Origin: Palsa-504 sp963739135
Lineage (GTDB): Bacteria; Actinomycetota; Actinomycetes; Streptosporangiales; Streptosporangiaceae
Assembly: GCA_963739135.1 (NCBI GenBank)
Contig: CAVTZG010000020.1
Span: forward strand, 124,001-188,000
Direction: 5' to 3'
Length of the DNA: 64,000 nt
Within the stretch, counting starts at the first letter, position 1; each line of letters begins with the position of its first letter. Below the pieces are notes generated by a model that saw nothing but the letters and a program-made list of their open reading frames with translations, was not told the DNA's origin and did not search any database. Both the position numbers and the translations under genes were made by a program. Below, piece by piece: positions 32,354 through 41,783 of this stretch.

Positions 32354-35048
32354 GGCCGGCTGCTTTGCCGAGCCGCCAGGTCAGCGAGCCGGCGGGCTGG
32401 CCGGGTACCGGCAGCGGCAGGTAGCGGCCGTCCCACCACAGCGGGACCAGGTTGTCATACCAGGGCGAGGCGGGGTTCTCGCTCTGCCCGCCCGGGTACA
32501 CGCCCCGGGCACTCACCCCGGCGGCGGACAGGGTGACGATCATCCGCCAGCTCGGCCCGGTGCTAGCGGTCAGCCCGCCGTCGGCGGCGTCCGGGGTGAA
32601 CGGGTCGCCGCCGTCGGCCCGCGGGCCGTAGCCCAGGCCGTCCGACCCGGACAGGGCCGGGAAGGCGCGGGAGTGGATCCGCCCCCAGGTCCAGCCGTCC
32701 GGCGCCCCGCCCAGGGTGGCGGCCAGGTGCGAGACCGCGGTGGCGAAGGCGGACCGCATGACCTGTGGCGCGGTGCGCGGCTGGCCGGACGGCAGGGTGA
32801 ACGCCGGGTTGGCCGGGTCGCCGAGCGTCCAGGCCTCCAGGTCCTCATCCAGGCTGGGCTGGTCTTCGGCGGATACGTCCAGGCCGGCCGGGTCCTTGGC
32901 GGTGGGGACGTGAGCGTGGTCCCACCAGGGCTGGAACACGTCCGACAGGTAGTCGCGCCAGAAGGTCCACCAGATGGTGGCCGCCGCGGAATCGGCCGCC
33001 ATGCTGTCGTTCCAGGTGGCGAGGAGCTGTGCGGCGGACCGTTCGGCCGCAGATTCAGAGGCGCCGGTCAGGGCGGCCAGGATTTTCGGGACCATGCGGA
33101 CGGCGAGCTGGTCGGTCAGGCTGGTCTGGATGGCGGCGAAGCTGGCGGGCGTGAGGGGGGGTGTCCGGCCGCGCAGCGCGGCGTAGATGGTGGCCGCGCG
33201 GTAGCCGGCGTCGAAGAAGTCGGCGCTGGTGCCGATGTAATAGGGGTAGGCGGCGGTGACCGGCCGCTGGTTGGCGGTGGCCAGCACGTGCCCGGGCGGG
33301 TCGTAGGCCTGCGGCTCGGCGGCGTAGGGGATGACTCCGGTGATGTCACAGCCGCCGGTGCCGCTCATCGGCAGCCAAGGCTGGCAGGCCGCGGCGACCT
33401 GCGGGTAGTAGCCCGCCGAGATGGCGCCGATGTTCCCGGCCACGTCGGCGTAGACGAAGTTCTGCGACGGGGCGTACCAGCTGGCCAGGGCCGCCTTGAA
33501 CTGCGCGAAATCGGCGGCCTGGTCGACGGCGAGGATGACGGCCAGGTCCGGGGACGGCACGTTGCCCATCCAGTCGACCAACGTGGTCTGCCCGGTCTGG
33601 GTCATGATCGGCCCGTGCACGGTGATGTCCACGGTCAGCGGCACGGTCGCGCCGCCGCGCACCGGGATGTCGTAGTGCACGACTTGCATCGGGCGCCACG
33701 CGCCGTGCCAGTAGTACCGGGTGCCGCGGGTGCGCTCGTCGTAGAACATGGTGGCCTGGTTCTGCGTATCGGTCAGCGACCAGGCGATGCGGGCGTTGTG
33801 CCCGATCAGGATGCCGGGCAGGCCGGGCACGCTGACGCCGGCCGCGTCCAGGCCCGGCGCGGACAGGGCGACCTCGTACCAGACCGACGGGATCGTCTGC
33901 GGCAGGTGCGGGTCGCCGGCCAGCAGGGCCTTGCTGGCTGGGCCGGCTTGGCCGCCCGGGGCGGCGGGGCCGCCCTGGACTGCGGGTCCGTTGGCCGCCC
34001 ACGCGTTGCTGTCGGGGTACTCGTGCAGCTGGCCGACGGGCAGCTGGCTGAGCTGGGCGAGCAGGGTGCCCGCCGCCTCCGCTTCGCCCGCTGACACGGC
34101 CGAACGGGCCGTGGTGCTCGCCGCGGCCGGAACCGGATTATCCGAAACCGTAATATCGGCTTTCGTAGCGTACGGGACCGTGATATCCGAAAGCGTGGCG
34201 GGCGGGACGGTGCTGGCGGCATCGGGGGCGAGCGGGGTCAGGGCGGGCGGGGTCAGGGCGGGCTTGGGGTAGGGGCCCGGGTCGTAGGGGGTCTGGGCGT
34301 TCGGGGCGATGACCGGGAACCAGTCCATGGTGCGGGCCGCGCCGAGGGAGCGCTCCAGCAGGGCGTAGTCAAGCGGGGTCGAGGTGAAGTCCAGCTCCTG
34401 GGTGAGCTCGCCCTGGATGACCAGGCTGTCGACCGGCGTCCAGGCGGACGGGTACACGCCGGCCAGGGTGAACGCGGCGGGCCACTGGCCGCTGGCCCGG
34501 ACCTGGGCGATGTCGTCGTTGACGCCCCGGGCGTAGGCCAGCAGGGCCTGGGCGGCCAGACCGTCGCGCGGCAGCTGGGCCCATTCGGCCTGGGCGGTGC
34601 GCAGCAGCCCGAGCCGCAGCTCGAACTTGTCCGAGGCCAGGTCGGTCGGCCCGGCCAGCTGAGCCAGGCGCCCCTCCCCCAGGCGGCGCTCCTCGTCCAT
34701 CTCGGCCAGCCGGAACCTGGCGTGCACGTAACCCAGGGCCAGGAACAGGTCGTGGTCGCTGGCCGCGCTGATAGCCGACACGCCCTGGCTGCTGAACGAG
34801 ACCGTGGCCGACTGCTGCAGTCCGGGCAGGCTGAGCGTCTGGGAGCTGACCGGCTCGCCGCCCGCGGCCGAGGTCCAAACGCCACGGCCCGGATCGAGCG
34901 CGGGTCCGAGGGCCGGGATGGTGCCGTAGCCGAAGCCGAGGATGCCGAGCAGGAGCACGCAGACGCAGATCGCAGCGGCGATGTTGACGATCCGGGCGAT
35001 GCGGTGCCGTGGGCGCCTGCGCCCGATCCGCAACCCGTGCGCCGACAT
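32346..35048 (-). CDS. penicillin acylase family protein (Ntn hydrolase)
   Basis: N-terminal nucleophile amidohydrolase, 900 residues, made as a precursor. An N-terminal membrane segment (IVNIAAAICVCVLLLGILGF) suggests export or membrane anchoring. The alpha part follows (DHDLFLALGYVHARFRLAEMD). The self-cleavage site and nucleophile are in YPDSNAWAANG (Ser-Asn-x-Trp), then LLAGDPHLPQTIPSVWYEV and GHNARIAWSLTDT. Between the alpha part and the nucleophile lies a Pro/Thr/Ala-rich segment with repeated S/A-DITV units, longer than usual. Substrates may be acyl-homoserine lactones or N-acyl amides; not decidable here. Confidence 0.9.
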   Translation of the reverse strand: MSAHGLRIGRRRPRHRIARIVNIAAAICVCVLLLGILGFGYGTIPALGPALDPGRGVWTSAAGGEPVSSQTLSLPGLQQSATVSFSSQGVSAISAASDHDLFLALGYVHARFRLAEMDEERRLGEGRLAQLAGPTDLASDKFELRLGLLRTAQAEWAQLPRDGLAAQALLAYARGVNDDIAQVRASGQWPAAFTLAGVYPSAWTPVDSLVIQGELTQELDFTSTPLDYALLERSLGAARTMDWFPVIAPNAQTPYDPGPYPKPALTPPALTPLAPDAASTVPPATLSDITVPYATKADITVSDNPVPAAASTTARSAVSAGEAEAAGTLLAQLSQLPVGQLHEYPDSNAWAANGPAVQGGPAAPGGQAGPASKALLAGDPHLPQTIPSVWYEVALSAPGLDAAGVSVPGLPGILIGHNARIAWSLTDTQNQATMFYDERTRGTRYYWHGAWRPMQVVHYDIPVRGGATVPLTVDITVHGPIMTQTGQTTLVDWMGNVPSPDLAVILAVDQAADFAQFKAALASWYAPSQNFVYADVAGNIGAISAGYYPQVAAACQPWLPMSGTGGCDITGVIPYAAEPQAYDPPGHVLATANQRPVTAAYPYYIGTSADFFDAGYRAATIYAALRGRTPPLTPASFAAIQTSLTDQLAVRMVPKILAALTGASESAAERSAAQLLATWNDSMAADSAAATIWWTFWRDYLSDVFQPWWDHAHVPTAKDPAGLDVSAEDQPSLDEDLEAWTLGDPANPAFTLPSGQPRTAPQVMRSAFATAVSHLAATLGGAPDGWTWGRIHSRAFPALSGSDGLGYGPRADGGDPFTPDAADGGLTASTGPSWRMIVTLSAAGVSARGVYPGGQSENPASPWYDNLVPLWWDGRYLPLPVPGQPAGSLTWRLGKAAGHG
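34098..34114 (+). repeat. 17-base recurrent word, site 3 (in penicillin acylase)
   Basis: Same 17 bases, here on the strand opposite to the gene, so read in a different phase (Thr-Ala-Arg-Ser-Ala-Val). Confidence 0.7.
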
Positions 35049-35118
35049 GGCACAAGTTCTACCACCGGGCCCGGCATCCGGAAGATCCTAGGCCGCGGGC
35101 GGAGGGCGCGACCGGGGG

Positions 35119-36558
35119 CTACGAGCTGGGCTGACCCCAGATCGGCGGATGCCGGTCCTGCCAGGGCCGGGCCTCTTCCAGCTGGGCCGACAGTGAGATC
35201 AGCGTGCCCTCGTCGCCCATCCGGCCGGCCAGCATCACTCCGATCGGCAGGCCCTCGGCGCTCCAGTGCAGCGGGACACTGACCGCGGGCAGGCCCGAGA
35301 CGTTGTAGACCGCCGTCCACGGGGTGAACCGCTTCTGCCGCTCGAAGTTCTCCGCCGGGTCCACCTCGTCGAAGTAGCCGACCAGCCGCGGCGGCTGCGC
35401 CAGCGTCGGGGTGAGGATCGCGTCGTAGGCGCTCAGGGCGGCGATGGCCGGGCGCGTCACGAACTGCATGTAGGCCTGGGCGAAGAGGAAGTCGGCCGCG
35501 GGGGTGGCCCGGCCGAGCTCGCGCAGGTAGCGGGTCAGCGGCAGCAGGAGGTGTTCCTGGGCCGGATCGACCGGGGTCAGCGTGGCGTAGGCGTGGTAGA
35601 TGGTCTCGAAGAACGGGACCACGTCGGAGCCGAACGGCATGGCGATGTCCTCGACCTGGTGGCCCAGGCTGGCCAGCAGCGCGCTGGCGTCCTCGTAGGC
35701 TTTCACGCAGTCGGGGTGGACGTCGGCGCCGGGGATCGGGTGCTGCAGGGTGCGGCCGATCCGGAGCCGGCCGGGCGGACGGCTGGCGTGGCCGAGGAAC
35801 GACTCGCCCGGCGGCAGCGGCGGCAGGGTGTACATGTCGCCGGGGAAGTTGCCCGTCATCACGTCGAGCAGCAGCGCGGCGTCGGCCACAGTACGGGCGA
35901 TCGGGCCGTCCACCCCGAAGCCGAGCAGGTCGGGCACGAGCGGGCCGTTGGAGATACGGCCGCGGGACGGCTTGATCCCGAACAGCCCGCACACGCTGGA
36001 CGGGATGCGGATCGACCCGGCGCCGTCGCTGCCCTGGGCGGCGGGGGCCAGGCCCGCGGCCACGGCAGCGGCCGCGCCGCCGCTCGAACCCCCCGCGGAC
36101 CGCGACAGGTCCCACGGGGTCCGGGCGGGCGGCCCGATCATGGTCTCGGTGTAACACGGCAGGCCGAACTCGGGGGTCGACGTCTTGCCGGTGATGACCG
36201 CGCCAGCGTCCTTGAGCTTGGTCACCACGTAGTCGTCGGTATCCGGCACGTTGCTGGCGTAGGTGACCGAGCCGAACGTCTGCCGGACGCCCGCGACCAT
36301 GTTCAGGTCCTTGATCGGGATGGGCACGCCGGTCAGCGGAGGCAGTTCGGCCGGGTCGGCGGCCTGGGCGACGGCCTTCTCGGCCGCCAGCGCCTGCTCG
36401 ACGGCGAGGTCGGCGGTTATTGTGTAGAACGCGCCAACCTGGTCGTTGAGTTCGGCCGTGCGGCGCAGATAATGATCGGTGACGGCGACCGGCGACAGTT
36501 CTCGCGCGCGGATCGCCGCGGCGAGCTCGAGCACGGTGAGCTCGTGAATCTGGGTCAT
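35119..36558 (-). CDS. amidase signature family protein
   Basis: Amide hydrolase of 479 residues with the Ser-cisSer-Lys triad: Lys in PIPIKDLNMVAG, the Gly/Ser-rich signature SAGGSSGGAAAAVAAGLAP and the acyl-Ser region GSDGAGSIRIPSS. The C-terminus (FTPWTAVYNVSGLPAVSVPL; GLPIGVMLAGRMGDEGTLI) is typical of aryl-acylamidase and 6-aminohexanoate-cyclic-dimer-hydrolase-like members rather than GatA, since no gatB/gatC lies nearby. ATG 36558. It lies about 70 bases upstream of the penicillin acylase gene, on the same strand. Confidence 0.9.
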   Translation of the reverse strand: MTQIHELTVLELAAAIRARELSPVAVTDHYLRRTAELNDQVGAFYTITADLAVEQALAAEKAVAQAADPAELPPLTGVPIPIKDLNMVAGVRQTFGSVTYASNVPDTDDYVVTKLKDAGAVITGKTSTPEFGLPCYTETMIGPPARTPWDLSRSAGGSSGGAAAAVAAGLAPAAQGSDGAGSIRIPSSVCGLFGIKPSRGRISNGPLVPDLLGFGVDGPIARTVADAALLLDVMTGNFPGDMYTLPPLPPGESFLGHASRPPGRLRIGRTLQHPIPGADVHPDCVKAYEDASALLASLGHQVEDIAMPFGSDVVPFFETIYHAYATLTPVDPAQEHLLLPLTRYLRELGRATPAADFLFAQAYMQFVTRPAIAALSAYDAILTPTLAQPPRLVGYFDEVDPAENFERQKRFTPWTAVYNVSGLPAVSVPLHWSAEGLPIGVMLAGRMGDEGTLISLSAQLEEARPWQDRHPPIWGQPSS

Positions 36559-36714
36559 GATGCAGATGCTAGACCACGAGGAGGGCGGGACGTTCGGCCC
36601 GTTATCGGGACTAATGGCCTGCTATAAAACCGGCCTGAGAAGGGCACAACCATCGTGTACGGTGCTTTGCGCTGTGTCCCAAGGCAGTTACGCTGAGGTG
36701 GTGGGTGAAGACCG
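36559..36714. promoter_or_regulatory. divergent promoter region
   Basis: Between the amidase (minus) and NERD (plus) genes. It includes CTATAAAACCGG (36621-36632), the best AT-rich -10-like block, but no clear -35 partner. Confidence 0.35.
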
Positions 36715-37869
36715 ATGGCGTGGCCGAAGCTGAGAAACCGCAGGTCACACGACGAAGAAGTGACGCTCGGTAACGAAGGCGGTACGACACCGGAGGGGGC
36801 GCGGTGGCAACCCGTGGCATCGGAAGGTGCCACGACGGGTCGCGCGGCATATAGCCGTGCATCAAATAGCCGTGCATCAAATGGCAGTCCTGTTAACGGC
36901 GGGGCGGTAAACGGCAGCGGTAATGCCGATGCTGCCGGCAACTCGGCTGCCGCGGCCTGGCCCGGCGAGGACGAGGCCGATTCCGGGGACGTGCAGTTCT
37001 GGGAGTGGTCGAAGTCGGATGAGTCGTTCGACCTGAACGACCCCGGGGATGGCGGGGACAGCCCGCCGGAGCGGGACCGCGACGCCGGCCGCTCGCGGAG
37101 CCCGGTGGTCACGCCGGTCCCCGTGCCGGAAGAACCGCAGGGCGAGGGCATCGGCCAGCACCTGGGCAACCTGACCCACCTGTCGGAGGACCCGCGGTTG
37201 CGGGCCTGGCAGCGGCGGGTCATCATCGCGGTCATCGTCGGGGTGGTCTTCACCATCGTGCTGAACTGGCGGTACGGGCTCACCCTGGCCGTGCTGGCCG
37301 CCATCGCCGACACCGTTTACCGGTCAAGGACCACGTTCTACGCCCGGCCCGGGGTCCGGCTGACCGCCGCCCAGCGGCGGACCCTGAACCAGCTGCACCG
37401 GATGCGGCGCAAGGGCTACCGCGCCATGCACTGCTGCCCCATTCCCGGCAGCGAAGATCAGATCGACCACCTGGTGATCGGCCCGGCGGGCGTGTTCGCG
37501 ATCGACTCCGATACCTGGGACAAGCGGACGCCGGTGCGGACCATGAACGGCCGGCAGCTGTGGCACGGGCCGCGCAGCATGAAGGACCGGCTCGAGCACG
37601 CCCACTGGGAAGCCGCGCGGGCCGCCGAACTGCTGTCCCGTGAGCTCGGCAGCCCGGTCAGCGTCCGCCCGGCGATGGCCGTCTACGGGCCGAAGATCCC
37701 CTGGGTCGTGGCCACCATCAGGGACGTCGACGTATTCAGCGGCCCGCAGCTGCGCAAGTACCTGCGCCGCCGGGCCCGGCAGATGCGGGGGCAGCGGCTG
37801 ACCGAAACCGACATCGAGCGGATCGAGGCGGCCGCCAGGAAGGCGTTCCCCGAGGACCCGCCGGCCTGA
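36715..37869 (+). CDS. membrane NERD-domain (nuclease-related) protein
   Basis: 384 residues. The first 160 are polar and low-complexity (SRASNSRASNGS; acidic GEDEADSGDVQFWEW). Then come a basic patch and a hydrophobic pair (VIIAVIVGVVFTIVLNW; GLTLAVLAAIADTVY), then a NERD domain (LHRMRRKGYRAMHCCPIPGS; DQIDHLVIGPAGVFAIDSDTW; AAELLSRELG; VVATIRDVDVFSG). The NERD core keeps the D-H-L-V-I-G-P-x-G-V-F motif with the downstream acidic residue, as in the restriction-endonuclease-like fold. Substrate unknown; it may act at the membrane. No helicase or kinase partner is encoded next to it. Confidence 0.82.
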   Translation: MAWPKLRNRRSHDEEVTLGNEGGTTPEGARWQPVASEGATTGRAAYSRASNSRASNGSPVNGGAVNGSGNADAAGNSAAAAWPGEDEADSGDVQFWEWSKSDESFDLNDPGDGGDSPPERDRDAGRSRSPVVTPVPVPEEPQGEGIGQHLGNLTHLSEDPRLRAWQRRVIIAVIVGVVFTIVLNWRYGLTLAVLAAIADTVYRSRTTFYARPGVRLTAAQRRTLNQLHRMRRKGYRAMHCCPIPGSEDQIDHLVIGPAGVFAIDSDTWDKRTPVRTMNGRQLWHGPRSMKDRLEHAHWEAARAAELLSRELGSPVSVRPAMAVYGPKIPWVVATIRDVDVFSGPQLRKYLRRRARQMRGQRLTETDIERIEAAARKAFPEDPPA

Positions 37870-37934
37870 CCTGCCGCCCCGGTAGGCTGGTTTGCCTGTA
37901 GCTTTCCAGCTTTCCAGCTAAGGGGAGATCGGTT
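37870..37934 (+). promoter_or_regulatory. ilvD leader with direct repeat
   Basis: The 65-base gap holds AGCTTTCCAGCTTTCCAGCT, a 9-base direct repeat, then AAGGGGAGA 7 bases before the ATG as a strong ribosome-binding site. Confidence 0.5.
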
Positions 37935-39797
37935 ATGCCTCCGCTTCGGTCCCGGACGGTCACGCACGGCAGAAACATGGCGGGCGCCCGCGCCCTGCTG
38001 CGGGCCACCGGCGTAGCCAGGGAAGACATCGGCAAGCCGATCATCGCGGTGGCCAACAGCTTCACCGAGTTCGTCCCCGGGCACGTGCACCTGCGGGAGG
38101 TCGGCCAGGTCGTTGCTGCTGCGGTGCGCGAGGCCGGGGCGATCCCGCGCGAGTTCAACACGATCGCGGTAGACGACGGCATCGCGATGGGGCACGGCGG
38201 CATGCTGTACTCGCTGCCGAGCCGGGAGCTGATCGCCGACTCGGTCGAGTACATGGTCAACGCGCACTGCGCCGACGCCATGATCTGCATCTCGAACTGC
38301 GACAAGATCACGCCGGGCATGCTCATCGCCACCATGCGGCTGAACATCCCGACCGTGTTCGTATCCGGCGGCCCGATGGAGGCGGGCGCGCCCGCGGGCC
38401 TTTCCGGTTCTTCCGGCCGGAAGCTGGACCTGATCGACTCCATGGTGGCCTCCGCGGATCCCTCCGTGTCCGACGATCAGCTGCTGGCCATGGAGGAATC
38501 CGCCTGCCCGACCTGCGGATCCTGCTCGGGCATGTTCACCGCCAACTCGATGAACTGCCTGACCGAGGCGATCGGCCTGGCCCTGCCGGGCAACGGCAGC
38601 ACGCTGGCCACGCACTCGGCGCGGCGCGGGCTGTTCGAGCGGGCCGGCGCTTTGATCGCGGCGATCACGCGGCAGTACTACGCCGACGGGGATTCCTCGG
38701 TGCTGCCCAGGTCGATCGCGAGCCGGGACGCGTTCGAGAACGCGATGGCCCTGGACGTGGCCATGGGCGGGTCGACCAACACGATCCTGCACCTGCTGGC
38801 CGCCGCGCACGAGGCGGGCGTGAACTTCGGGCTGAAGGAGATCGACGAGCTGTCCCGCCGGGTGCCGTGCCTGTGCAAGGTGGCGCCGAGCAGCAGCTAC
38901 CACCTCGAGGACGTGCACCGGGCCGGCGGCATCCCGTCGATCCTGGCCGAGCTGAACCGGGCCGGGCTGCTGAACCGCGGGGTGCGTACCGTGCACAGCA
39001 AGTCGCTGCAGGAGTTCCTTGATCTTTGGGACCTGAGGTCTGACTCGGTTTCTGCTGACGCCGTGGAGCTGTACCACGCCGCGCCGGGCGGGGTGCGGAC
39101 CATCAGGCCTTACTCGCAGTCTTCTCGCTGGGAGACGCTGGATACCGACCGGGCCGGCGGCTGCATCCGGGACGCGTCGCACGCGTACACGGCAGACGGC
39201 GGCCTGGCCGTGCTGTACGGGAACCTGGCCCCGGACGGCGCCATCGTCAAGACCGCCGGCGTGCCGGAGGAGCTGTGGACGTTCTCCGGCCCGGCCGTGG
39301 TGTTCGAGAGCCAGGAGGACGCGGTGGCGGGCATCCTGGGCGGCGCGGTGCGCTCCGGGGACGTTGTCGTGATCCGGTATGAGGGCCCGCGCGGCGGCCC
39401 GGGCATGCAGGAGATGCTGTACCCGACCAGCTTCCTCAAGGGCAAGGGCCTCGGCCGGGCCTGCGCGCTGATCACTGACGGGCGGTTCTCCGGCGGGACT
39501 TCCGGCCTGTCGATCTGCCACGTCGCGCCCGAGGCGGCGGCGGGCGGTGTTATCGCGGTCGTCGAGAACGGCGACACGGTGGTGATCGACATCCCGCGTC
39601 GGGAGCTGCGGGTGGACGTGCCCGATGCCGAGCTTGCTCGTCGTCGTGACCAGGTGCGGGCTTTGCTCGGGTCCTACCGGCCCGCGGACCGGCAGCGGCC
39701 GGTCAGCGCGGCCCTGCAGGTCTACGCGGCCATGGCCACCTCGGCCTCGACCGGCGCGGCCCGCGACATCTCGCTCATCGCCCACCCGGACAAGTGA
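37935..39797 (+). CDS. ilvD: dihydroxy-acid dehydratase
   Basis: Dehydrates dihydroxy-isovalerate and its methylvalerate analogue in valine, leucine and isoleucine synthesis; iron-sulfur enzyme. 620 residues, full length. Cluster Cys residues are visible in ISNCDKITPGM and ACPTCGSCSGMFTANSMNC; the C-terminal signature ALITDGRFSGGTSGLSICHV is intact. ATG 37935 with AAGGGGAGA upstream. The GNAT gene starts inside its stop (GTGA), and menA follows shortly, so the three may form one transcript. Confidence 0.96.
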   Translation: MPPLRSRTVTHGRNMAGARALLRATGVAREDIGKPIIAVANSFTEFVPGHVHLREVGQVVAAAVREAGAIPREFNTIAVDDGIAMGHGGMLYSLPSRELIADSVEYMVNAHCADAMICISNCDKITPGMLIATMRLNIPTVFVSGGPMEAGAPAGLSGSSGRKLDLIDSMVASADPSVSDDQLLAMEESACPTCGSCSGMFTANSMNCLTEAIGLALPGNGSTLATHSARRGLFERAGALIAAITRQYYADGDSSVLPRSIASRDAFENAMALDVAMGGSTNTILHLLAAAHEAGVNFGLKEIDELSRRVPCLCKVAPSSSYHLEDVHRAGGIPSILAELNRAGLLNRGVRTVHSKSLQEFLDLWDLRSDSVSADAVELYHAAPGGVRTIRPYSQSSRWETLDTDRAGGCIRDASHAYTADGGLAVLYGNLAPDGAIVKTAGVPEELWTFSGPAVVFESQEDAVAGILGGAVRSGDVVVIRYEGPRGGPGMQEMLYPTSFLKGKGLGRACALITDGRFSGGTSGLSICHVAPEAAAGGVIAVVENGDTVVIDIPRRELRVDVPDAELARRRDQVRALLGSYRPADRQRPVSAALQVYAAMATSASTGAARDISLIAHPDK

Positions 39798-40366
39798 GCC
39801 CGGCTTCGCCCTCGGAGCTGGCCGCCGGTTTCGTGCGCCCGGCCCGGGAGGGGGACGCCAGCGACCTGGCCCGGGTGCAGGTCGCTTCGTGGCGGTGTGG
39901 CCTGGCCGGGATCGTGCCGCCGGCCCTGCTGGCCGAGCTGACCGGCGAGGAGGCGTCGGCGGTATGGCGCGACCGGTGGCGGGAGGCGATCACCAGCCCG
40001 CCGACCAGCCGGCACCACGTGCTGGCAGCCGTTTACGGGGCACCGCCTCGTGAGGTGGTGGGATTCGCCTCGGCCGGGCCCGCCACCGACGCCGACCGCT
40101 GGCCGGGCACCGACGCCGAAATCTACGAGTTCCGGGTGTCGCCGGAACGGACCAGGCAAGGGCACGGCGGCCGGCTGCTGCACGCGGTCGCGGACACGCT
40201 CGTCGCCGACGGGTTCCACACCATGTCCGCCTGGGTCCTGGAGGCCGATGCCGCACTGCGGCATTTCCTCTCCTCGGCCGGGTGGGCCCCCGACGGGGCG
40301 CGGGGCGAGCTAGACGTGGGCACGGCCGTCCCCGTGATACGCCTGCACACCACGATCAGCGAGTGA
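39794..40366 (+). CDS. GNAT-family N-acetyltransferase
   Basis: Single-domain acetyltransferase, 190 residues. Strand-4 / acetyl-CoA loop: EIYEFRVSPERTRQGHGGRL (Q-x-x-G-x-G type), then ADTLVADGFHTMSAWVLEAD and a C-terminal strand. GTG 39794 overlaps the ilvD stop. Acceptor substrate unknown; translational coupling to ilvD may be incidental. Confidence 0.85.
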   Translation: MSPASPSELAAGFVRPAREGDASDLARVQVASWRCGLAGIVPPALLAELTGEEASAVWRDRWREAITSPPTSRHHVLAAVYGAPPREVVGFASAGPATDADRWPGTDAEIYEFRVSPERTRQGHGGRLLHAVADTLVADGFHTMSAWVLEADAALRHFLSSAGWAPDGARGELDVGTAVPVIRLHTTISE

Positions 40367-40389
40367 CCCGGTGCGCCTAGGATCTGTCC

Positions 40390-41262
40390 GTGGCTGAAAC
40401 ACGGGAGTGGCTGGCGGGGACGCGGCCCAGGACGTTGCCCGCGGCGGTCGTGCCGGTGCTGATCGGCACGGGCGTCGCCTTGGGCTACAGCCGGTTCTCC
40501 TGGTGGCGGGCACTGCTGGCCCTGGTAGTAGCGCTCGCGCTGCAGGTCGGCGTCAACTTCGCCAACGACTACAGCGACGGCGTGCGCGGCTCAGACGCCA
40601 AGCGGGTCGGACCGGTGCGGCTGGTCGCCGCGGGGCTCGCGCCGCCGCGGCAGGTGCTTGTCGCGGCGCTGGGGTGTTTCTTCGTAGCGGGCCTGGCCGG
40701 GCTGGCGCTGGCCGCGGTGACATCCTGGTGGCTGGTGGCGGTGGGCGCCGCGTGCGTAGCCGCCGCCTGGTTCTACACCGGCGGCCCGCGGCCGTACGGG
40801 TACAGCGGTCTGGGCGAAGTGTTCGTGTTCGCGTTCTTCGGCGTGGTCGCGGTGGCGGGTACGGCCTACGTGCAGATGGACCGCCTCAGCTGGCTTGGGC
40901 TGGCCGCCTCGGTACCGGCCGGGCTGCTGGCCTGCGGCCTGCTGATGGTCAACAACCTGCGCGACATCAAGACCGACACACAGGCGGGCAAGCGGACCCT
41001 GGCGGTCATGCTCGGCGACGCCCGCAGCCGGGCGACGTACGTGGCGACGCTGCTGGTGCCGTTCGGCGTCGCGGCGCTGCTCGCCGCCTTCCGGCCGTTC
41101 ACGCTGCTGGTGGCGCTGGCGTTGCCGCTGGCGCGGATGCCGGTGCGTTCGGTCCGGGCCGGGGCGTCCGGGCCGGCGCTGATCAAGGCGCTGGGCCAGA
41201 CCGGGCGGCTGCAGCTGGCCTTCGGGATCGCGTTCACGATCGGCTTGGCCATCCGGGTCTAG
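40390..41262 (+). CDS. menA: 1,4-dihydroxy-2-naphthoate polyprenyltransferase
   Basis: Membrane UbiA-family prenyltransferase that makes demethylmenaquinone. 290 residues with about eight hydrophobic segments. The two Asp-rich motifs are present: NFANDYSDGVRGSD and NNLRDIKTDTQAGKRTLAV. The N-terminus WLAGTRPRTLPAAVVPVLIG is characteristic of MenA. GTG 40390. Menaquinone would accept electrons from GlpD encoded elsewhere in the window. Confidence 0.94.
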   Translation: MAETREWLAGTRPRTLPAAVVPVLIGTGVALGYSRFSWWRALLALVVALALQVGVNFANDYSDGVRGSDAKRVGPVRLVAAGLAPPRQVLVAALGCFFVAGLAGLALAAVTSWWLVAVGAACVAAAWFYTGGPRPYGYSGLGEVFVFAFFGVVAVAGTAYVQMDRLSWLGLAASVPAGLLACGLLMVNNLRDIKTDTQAGKRTLAVMLGDARSRATYVATLLVPFGVAALLAAFRPFTLLVALALPLARMPVRSVRAGASGPALIKALGQTGRLQLAFGIAFTIGLAIRV

Positions 41263-41387
41263 TGGCAGGTCCCGGGGCTGGAACCTGCCGGCGGCCCGAA
41301 ATTTGTTGCTGAGCTCCCGTTATTTTGTTCCGGAGTTCCGCATTCCCCGGCGGTCGATGTTGTCCATCGCCCTGCGGCCGCATGAGT

Positions 41388-41783
41388 TCATCGGTCGCGG
41401 TCCGGGATCGGCTCGGCTAGCGCCGCCCGCGAGGAAGGCGCCTGGAAGGGGTCGGCGAAGTACTGGGTCTCGTGGGTTACCAGATCGTCGGTGAACTCCA
41501 TGACGCTCACCGAGTAGGTGGGCACGCCGTCATAGGTGATCACGCACTCGCTCACCCAAAGGTCGCCGCCGCCCCGGATCCGGAGGACGGTGAAGCGGCG
41601 TTTGGCCGGGTGCCCGTCGCGTTGTGCCTGGATCTTCGACCGGCTCCGGAAGCGCTCTCCGGACTGCGGGTAGTCCAGGATCGCGTCTGCAGCGTAGATC
41701 GCGTTCTCAGTGTCGGTGTCCCCGCGGTCGGAGGCCGTCCAGTGCTGCTCTAGCCGGGCGCGGGTCCTGGCGTCACTATCCAT
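41388..41783 (-). CDS. SnoaL-like / NTF2-fold protein
   Basis: 131-residue protein with a cone-shaped alpha+beta barrel pattern: LEQHWTASDRGDTDTENAIY, AILDYPQSGERFRSRSKIQA and VMEFTDDLVTHETQYFADPF. The family includes cyclases, isomerases and ligand-binding proteins; no function can be fixed. It converges with menA. Confidence 0.78.
   Translation of the reverse strand: MDSDARTRARLEQHWTASDRGDTDTENAIYAADAILDYPQSGERFRSRSKIQAQRDGHPAKRRFTVLRIRGGGDLWVSECVITYDGVPTYSVSVMEFTDDLVTHETQYFADPFQAPSSRAALAEPIPDRDR

Noticed and set aside
36559..39797. T-box or other amino-acid riboswitch before ilvD
   Set aside because: Only 65 bases separate the NERD and ilvD genes, and no specifier or antiterminator structure is visible.
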